In this document: piece after piece, positions 7,285 to 9,436 of the stretch | Layout of the letters: each line of letters starts with the position of its first letter | Numbering within the stretch: position 1 is the first letter of the stretch | The notes under the pieces: model-generated | The model's input: only the letters and a program-made list of their open reading frames with translations | The model's database searches: none | Told to the model about the DNA's origin: nothing | Translations under genes and position numbers: made by a program | Assembly (NCBI GenBank): GCA_035760865.1 | Contig: DASTSE010000443.1 | Coordinates: forward strand, 1-9,436 | Reading direction: 5' to 3' | Source of the DNA: Dokdonella_A sp035760865 | Lineage (GTDB): Bacteria; Pseudomonadota; Gammaproteobacteria; Xanthomonadales; Rhodanobacteraceae | Length of the DNA: 9,436 bases

Positions 7285-7358
7285 GCGGGTGTAGCTCAAT
7301 GGTAGAGCTGTAGCTTCCCAAGCTACTGACGAGGGTTCGATTCCCTTCACCCGCTCCA
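7285..7358 (+). tRNA. tRNA-Gly (anticodon CCC)
   Basis: A full cloverleaf can be drawn. The acceptor stem is GCGGGTG (7285-7291) with CACCCGC (7348-7354). The D stem is GCTC with GAGC (7294-7297 and 7305-7308). The anticodon stem is GTAGC with GCTAC (7310-7314 and 7322-7326), around loop TTCCCAA with anticodon CCC at 7317-7319. The T arm is GAGGG-TTCGATT-CCCTT (7331-7347, one G-U pair). The discriminator is T7355, usual for bacterial tRNA-Gly, and CCA is encoded at 7356-7358. It reads GGG codons. The gene is intact although an element seems to have integrated at its 3' end, as expected when the attachment site restores the tRNA sequence. Confidence 0.97.
7336..7358 (+). other. Presumed attachment site (left end) in the tRNA-Gly 3' part
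   Basis: Tyrosine recombinases encoded next to tRNA genes commonly use the T-loop to CCA end as the crossover region, and an integrase gene begins 104 bases downstream in the same direction. The exact core cannot be fixed, because its second copy (the right end of the element) is not within the window; no other copy of this tRNA segment is visible up to 9436. The coordinates mark the T loop to CCA as the most likely identity block. Confidence 0.45.
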
Positions 7359-7367
7359 TCTTTCCCT

Positions 7368-7393
7368 CATCGTCGAAGAAAACTTCGATGGTG
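7368..7393 (+). other. Stem-loop between tRNA-Gly and the integrase gene
   Basis: An 11-bp stem (7368-7378 with 7383-7393, two G-T wobbles) has the perfect core TCGAAG/CTTCGA and loop AAAA. It begins ten bases after the tRNA CCA. No T run follows it on the plus strand, so it is not a standard rho-independent terminator. It could end or protect the tRNA transcript, or be a protein-binding inverted repeat of the integrated element. The structure is seen; the role is inferred. Confidence 0.5.
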
Positions 7394-7437
7394 CCGACGG
7401 TTAAGTACGGTGAGAACCCGAAACGAAATCCTTTCCT

Positions 7438-7457
7438 GGGTATCGTTTGGGGTATCG
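7438..7457 (+). repeat. Direct repeat GGGTATCG x2 in front of the integrase start
   Basis: GGGTATCG occurs at 7438-7445 and again at 7450-7457, a 12-base period, with the second copy ending four bases before the GTG start of the integrase. Short direct repeats next to an integrase gene at an attachment end can be arm-type binding sites for the integrase or an excisionase. Here they also cover the translation-initiation region, so binding could repress the gene. The G-rich part of the second copy (GGGG, 7449-7452) could also act as a weak ribosome binding site. Confidence 0.5.
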
Positions 7458-7461
7458 ATTC

Positions 7462-9009
7462 GTGCCGAAACCATTCCTGCTGCGCCGCCCGTCCGGGCTG
7501 TATGCGCGCTTCCTGTTGCCCTCTGACATGCGCCCGCTCCTGGGCTCCCGTTTCATCGTTCGAAGTCTGCGCGGGCAGACCTCAGATGCAGCCCGTTTGC
7601 GTGCCGCGCAGCTGGGCTATGCTCTGGCCGCTGCTATCGAAAGCGTGCGTTCCAAGGGAGGGAAGGCGATGGATGCCAAGAAGCTGATTGAGGCGGCACT
7701 GGCGGCGGCGAGCAAGGGCGACATCAAGCGATACGAGCTGACCATCCCAGGGGTCGTGTCGCTCAAGACGGACGGCCCCGAGGACCATGCCAGGGCTATG
7801 GATGCCCTGGAGCAAATCGGGCGCATCAGGGATCTCGAATGGAAGGCTCCTTCGCCTCCCGAGCTTCCGCCTGCCCCGGCAGGGCCGATGCTTCACGCCG
7901 CCATCGAACGCTTCCTCAAAGACTTCGGTTCCATCGGACGGTCGGCAGCGACCGAGCTCGAAACCAACCACTCCCTGGCGCTCTTCCGCGACCTGACCGA
8001 TGACGTGCTCGTCTCGGAACTGGCAGCCACACACATCGACCGCTTTCGTGATGCATTGGCGCACTGGCCAGCGCGGGCGCGGGTGCTGCCGGCGTTCAAA
8101 GGGTTGGCGGCGCGCGCCATCGTCGAAAAGGCCAAAGGGCAGGGGTTCCCCGGCCTCAACGTTCGCACGGTCGAGAAACACTTGGACCGGCTGCGGGTCT
8201 TCTTCAACTCCCTCGTCCAGCGCGGCGAACTGGCTCGAAACCCGCTCACCGGCCTACGCCTGCAGACGCGGGCGGCAAAGTACGAATCCGCGCGGCGTGG
8301 CTTCGAGTCGGAGGAGCTGTCGGTGCTGTTTGACCCGGATTTACGTGGTCGTCTGGCGTCGGATGACCCTATGAAATTTTGGGTGCCGGTATTGATGCTC
8401 TACACCGGCGCGCGAATGAACGAACTTGTCTCTCTCGACGTCAAGGACCTCGACAGCATCGAGGGCGTGTGGGGCGTCCACATCGTCAAGCATTTGAAGA
8501 ACCCGCAGTCGAAGCGTTTCGTTCCCTTGCCACAGCGGGTGCTGGACCTGGGCCTTCAGCGCTATGCCGAGGACATGAACGCGGCGGGCTTCTCGGAACT
8601 CTTTCCGGGAGGGTCGGAGACGGCTAAAAACGGGCGTGGGGACAAGCTGTCGAAGTGGTTTAACCGCACCTTCCTGAGGAAGGCGTGCGACATCCTGGAC
8701 GCAGACGTGTGCCTCCAGAGCTTCCGAAACACGTTGATGACAGCAGCGGACCGCGTGGGCATCTCAGAAGCGCAGATGAACCCGCTTGTCGGCCACGGGG
8801 CGCGCAGCCTCCAGCAGAAGCACTACATCGACAAGCCCACATTGCCCGAGCGACAGCAGCGCATCGAGTGGCTGGCCATGTACTTCCGCGTTCCGCCGCT
8901 AGCCGCGTATCGGCCTGGCCAGTTCGATGCGTACCTTGGGGAGCTTCGAAAAACGAAGAGGCGAGCGGAGGCGGTTGCCGCAAGGTTGTCGAGGAATGGA
9001 GAATCGTAA
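7462..9009 (+). CDS. Tyrosine recombinase / integrase (DUF6538-type N-terminus)
   Basis: This 515-residue site-specific recombinase is placed to integrate and excise the element bordering tRNA-Gly. GTG 7462 was chosen because M-P-K-P-F-L-L-R-R-P-S-G-L-Y is the usual beginning of the DUF6538 integrase group; TTG 7447 would add five residues. The N-terminal region (1-60) is DUF6538-like, the SAM-like core-binding domain spans about 142-268, and the catalytic domain about 280-475. Catalytic residues are R318 (T-G-A-R), probably K346 (L-K-N-P-Q-S-K-R), R422, H445 (V-G-H) and the nucleophile Y455 (K-H-Y-I-D). The box II position normally His is Gln here (Q419, L-Q-S-F-R-N-T), and the usual His after Arg is Asn423. 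The reading frame is complete, with no sign of decay. A 40-residue tail after the catalytic domain is basic (K-T-K-R-R). Confidence 0.92.
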   Translation: MPKPFLLRRPSGLYARFLLPSDMRPLLGSRFIVRSLRGQTSDAARLRAAQLGYALAAAIESVRSKGGKAMDAKKLIEAALAAASKGDIKRYELTIPGVVSLKTDGPEDHARAMDALEQIGRIRDLEWKAPSPPELPPAPAGPMLHAAIERFLKDFGSIGRSAATELETNHSLALFRDLTDDVLVSELAATHIDRFRDALAHWPARARVLPAFKGLAARAIVEKAKGQGFPGLNVRTVEKHLDRLRVFFNSLVQRGELARNPLTGLRLQTRAAKYESARRGFESEELSVLFDPDLRGRLASDDPMKFWVPVLMLYTGARMNELVSLDVKDLDSIEGVWGVHIVKHLKNPQSKRFVPLPQRVLDLGLQRYAEDMNAAGFSELFPGGSETAKNGRGDKLSKWFNRTFLRKACDILDADVCLQSFRNTLMTAADRVGISEAQMNPLVGHGARSLQQKHYIDKPTLPERQQRIEWLAMYFRVPPLAAYRPGQFDAYLGELRKTKRRAEAVAARLSRNGES

Positions 9010-9030
9010 ACAAACCTACGCGCACCAAAA

Positions 9031-9036
9031 GGGAGG
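9031..9036 (+). promoter_or_regulatory. Ribosome binding site of the small membrane protein gene
   Basis: GGGAGG lies eight bases before ATG 9045 with A-rich sequence between them. It starts 22 bases after the integrase stop and fixes the start of the next gene, whose frame is open far upstream inside the integrase gene. Confidence 0.8.
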
Positions 9037-9044
9037 GTCGAAAA

Positions 9045-9335
9045 ATGCTGCGAACGTTCGGTCATTGGTTGGTTGCGGTCGCGATGTTGTTTGGGGCGTT
9101 CTTCTGGCTCCTCTATCCGTTCAACATGCGAGCACCCACTTGGGTGTTCTATGCCGGAGCCGCCGCCGTTGCCGCTTACGGACTCTTTATTCGCTTCCAA
9201 ATCGTACCGTTCTGGTATAGCCAAGCGCTGAGTTGGAGAACTCGCGGACGAGCGATTGCATTTCTTGGAGGAGTAGCAATGGCGCCTATGTTTGTCTCCC
9301 TCGTCATAACGAACGCTCTCGGACTTTTCGATTGA
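9045..9335 (+). CDS. Small three-helix membrane protein of unknown function
   Basis: A 96-residue protein of no family that I recognise. Three hydrophobic segments fit membrane helices: about 7-25, 32-53 and 68-92, with the basic stretch S-W-R-T-R-G-R (63-69) between helices two and three, probably cytoplasmic. Aromatic residues cluster at helix ends (F-F-W-L-L-Y at 19-24, P-F-W-Y at 55-58). ATG 9045 follows a strong ribosome binding site, and the gene lies 35 bases after the integrase on the same strand, so the two are probably cotranscribed. Base composition is less GC-rich than the chromosomal genes to the left, fitting imported DNA. It could be an element-encoded membrane protein (exclusion, toxin or antitoxin partner, or plain accessory), but nothing in the sequence decides. 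Confidence 0.75.
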   Translation: MLRTFGHWLVAVAMLFGAFFWLLYPFNMRAPTWVFYAGAAAVAAYGLFIRFQIVPFWYSQALSWRTRGRAIAFLGGVAMAPMFVSLVITNALGLFD

Positions 9336-9436
9336 TGTCTTTTGCACCAAACAATTTTGCCCGGAAAGAAACGTGGTCATTTTGTTTTAGAAGACTTTTT
9401 CCCTCTTCAACGCAAGGGCTGTGCCAAAACCCAGCG
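9336..9436. other. A+T-richer tail of the window, no gene seen
   Basis: These 101 bases contain 45 G or C, clearly below the chromosomal left part. No coding region, convincing promoter or terminator is visible; the best inverted repeat (GAAGA at 9390-9394 with TCTTC at 9404-9408) is too short to call. It is probably the spacer before the next gene of the integrated element. Confidence 0.6.

Noticed and set aside
7388..7687. A 99-codon plus-strand frame starting between the tRNA and the integrase
   Set aside because: It overlaps the start of the integrase in another frame, has no ribosome binding site and encodes nothing recognisable.
8823..9380. A 185-codon minus-strand frame opposite the integrase end and the small membrane gene
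   Set aside because: No domain, unfavourable composition, and both opposing genes have better support (conserved motifs and a strong ribosome binding site).

Overview
The window is high-GC bacterial DNA (most of the first 7 kb looks near 70% G+C by eye). Gene content suggests a gammaproteobacterium of the Xanthomonadales/Lysobacterales type: thiS-thiG-trmB in a row, an SLC13/TrkA-C permease and a delta-60 beta-propeller protein. That placement is inferred from gene content, not from a search.

Left block, 1-4704, all on the minus strand and read from right to left: thiS (ThiS sulfur carrier, ends in Gly-Gly-Gly), thiG (thiazole synthase), trmB (tRNA m7G46 methyltransferase), an SLC13-type permease with two cytoplasmic RCK_C domains, and the first 240 codons of a secreted delta-60/DUF5122 beta-propeller protein that runs off the left edge. 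thiS and thiG work together on the thiazole half of thiamine; trmB and the permease follow in the same direction with short gaps and may be cotranscribed.

Middle block, 4782-6992, minus strand: a 719-residue exported protein with a FecR-type domain, a Trp/Tyr-rich DUF6600-like region, an Asn-rich stretch and a long Arg/Pro/Gln-rich tail with a degenerate 14-15-residue tandem repeat. It has a good ribosome binding site and a textbook rho-independent terminator, which separates it from thiS.

Right block, 7216-9436, plus strand: a tRNA-Gly(CCC) gene with a plausible promoter, followed 103 bases later by a tyrosine recombinase of the DUF6538-type integrase group, then a small three-helix membrane protein with a strong ribosome binding site. 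G+C falls to about 45% in the last 101 bases. The layout is the classic left border of an element integrated at the 3' end of a tRNA gene; the element continues past the right edge, so most cargo and the second attachment site are not visible. The most interesting points are this border (direct repeats and a hairpin between tRNA and integrase), a Gln where the integrase family normally has the box II His, and the unassigned membrane protein that is the first cargo gene. No complete new system can be shown from this window.
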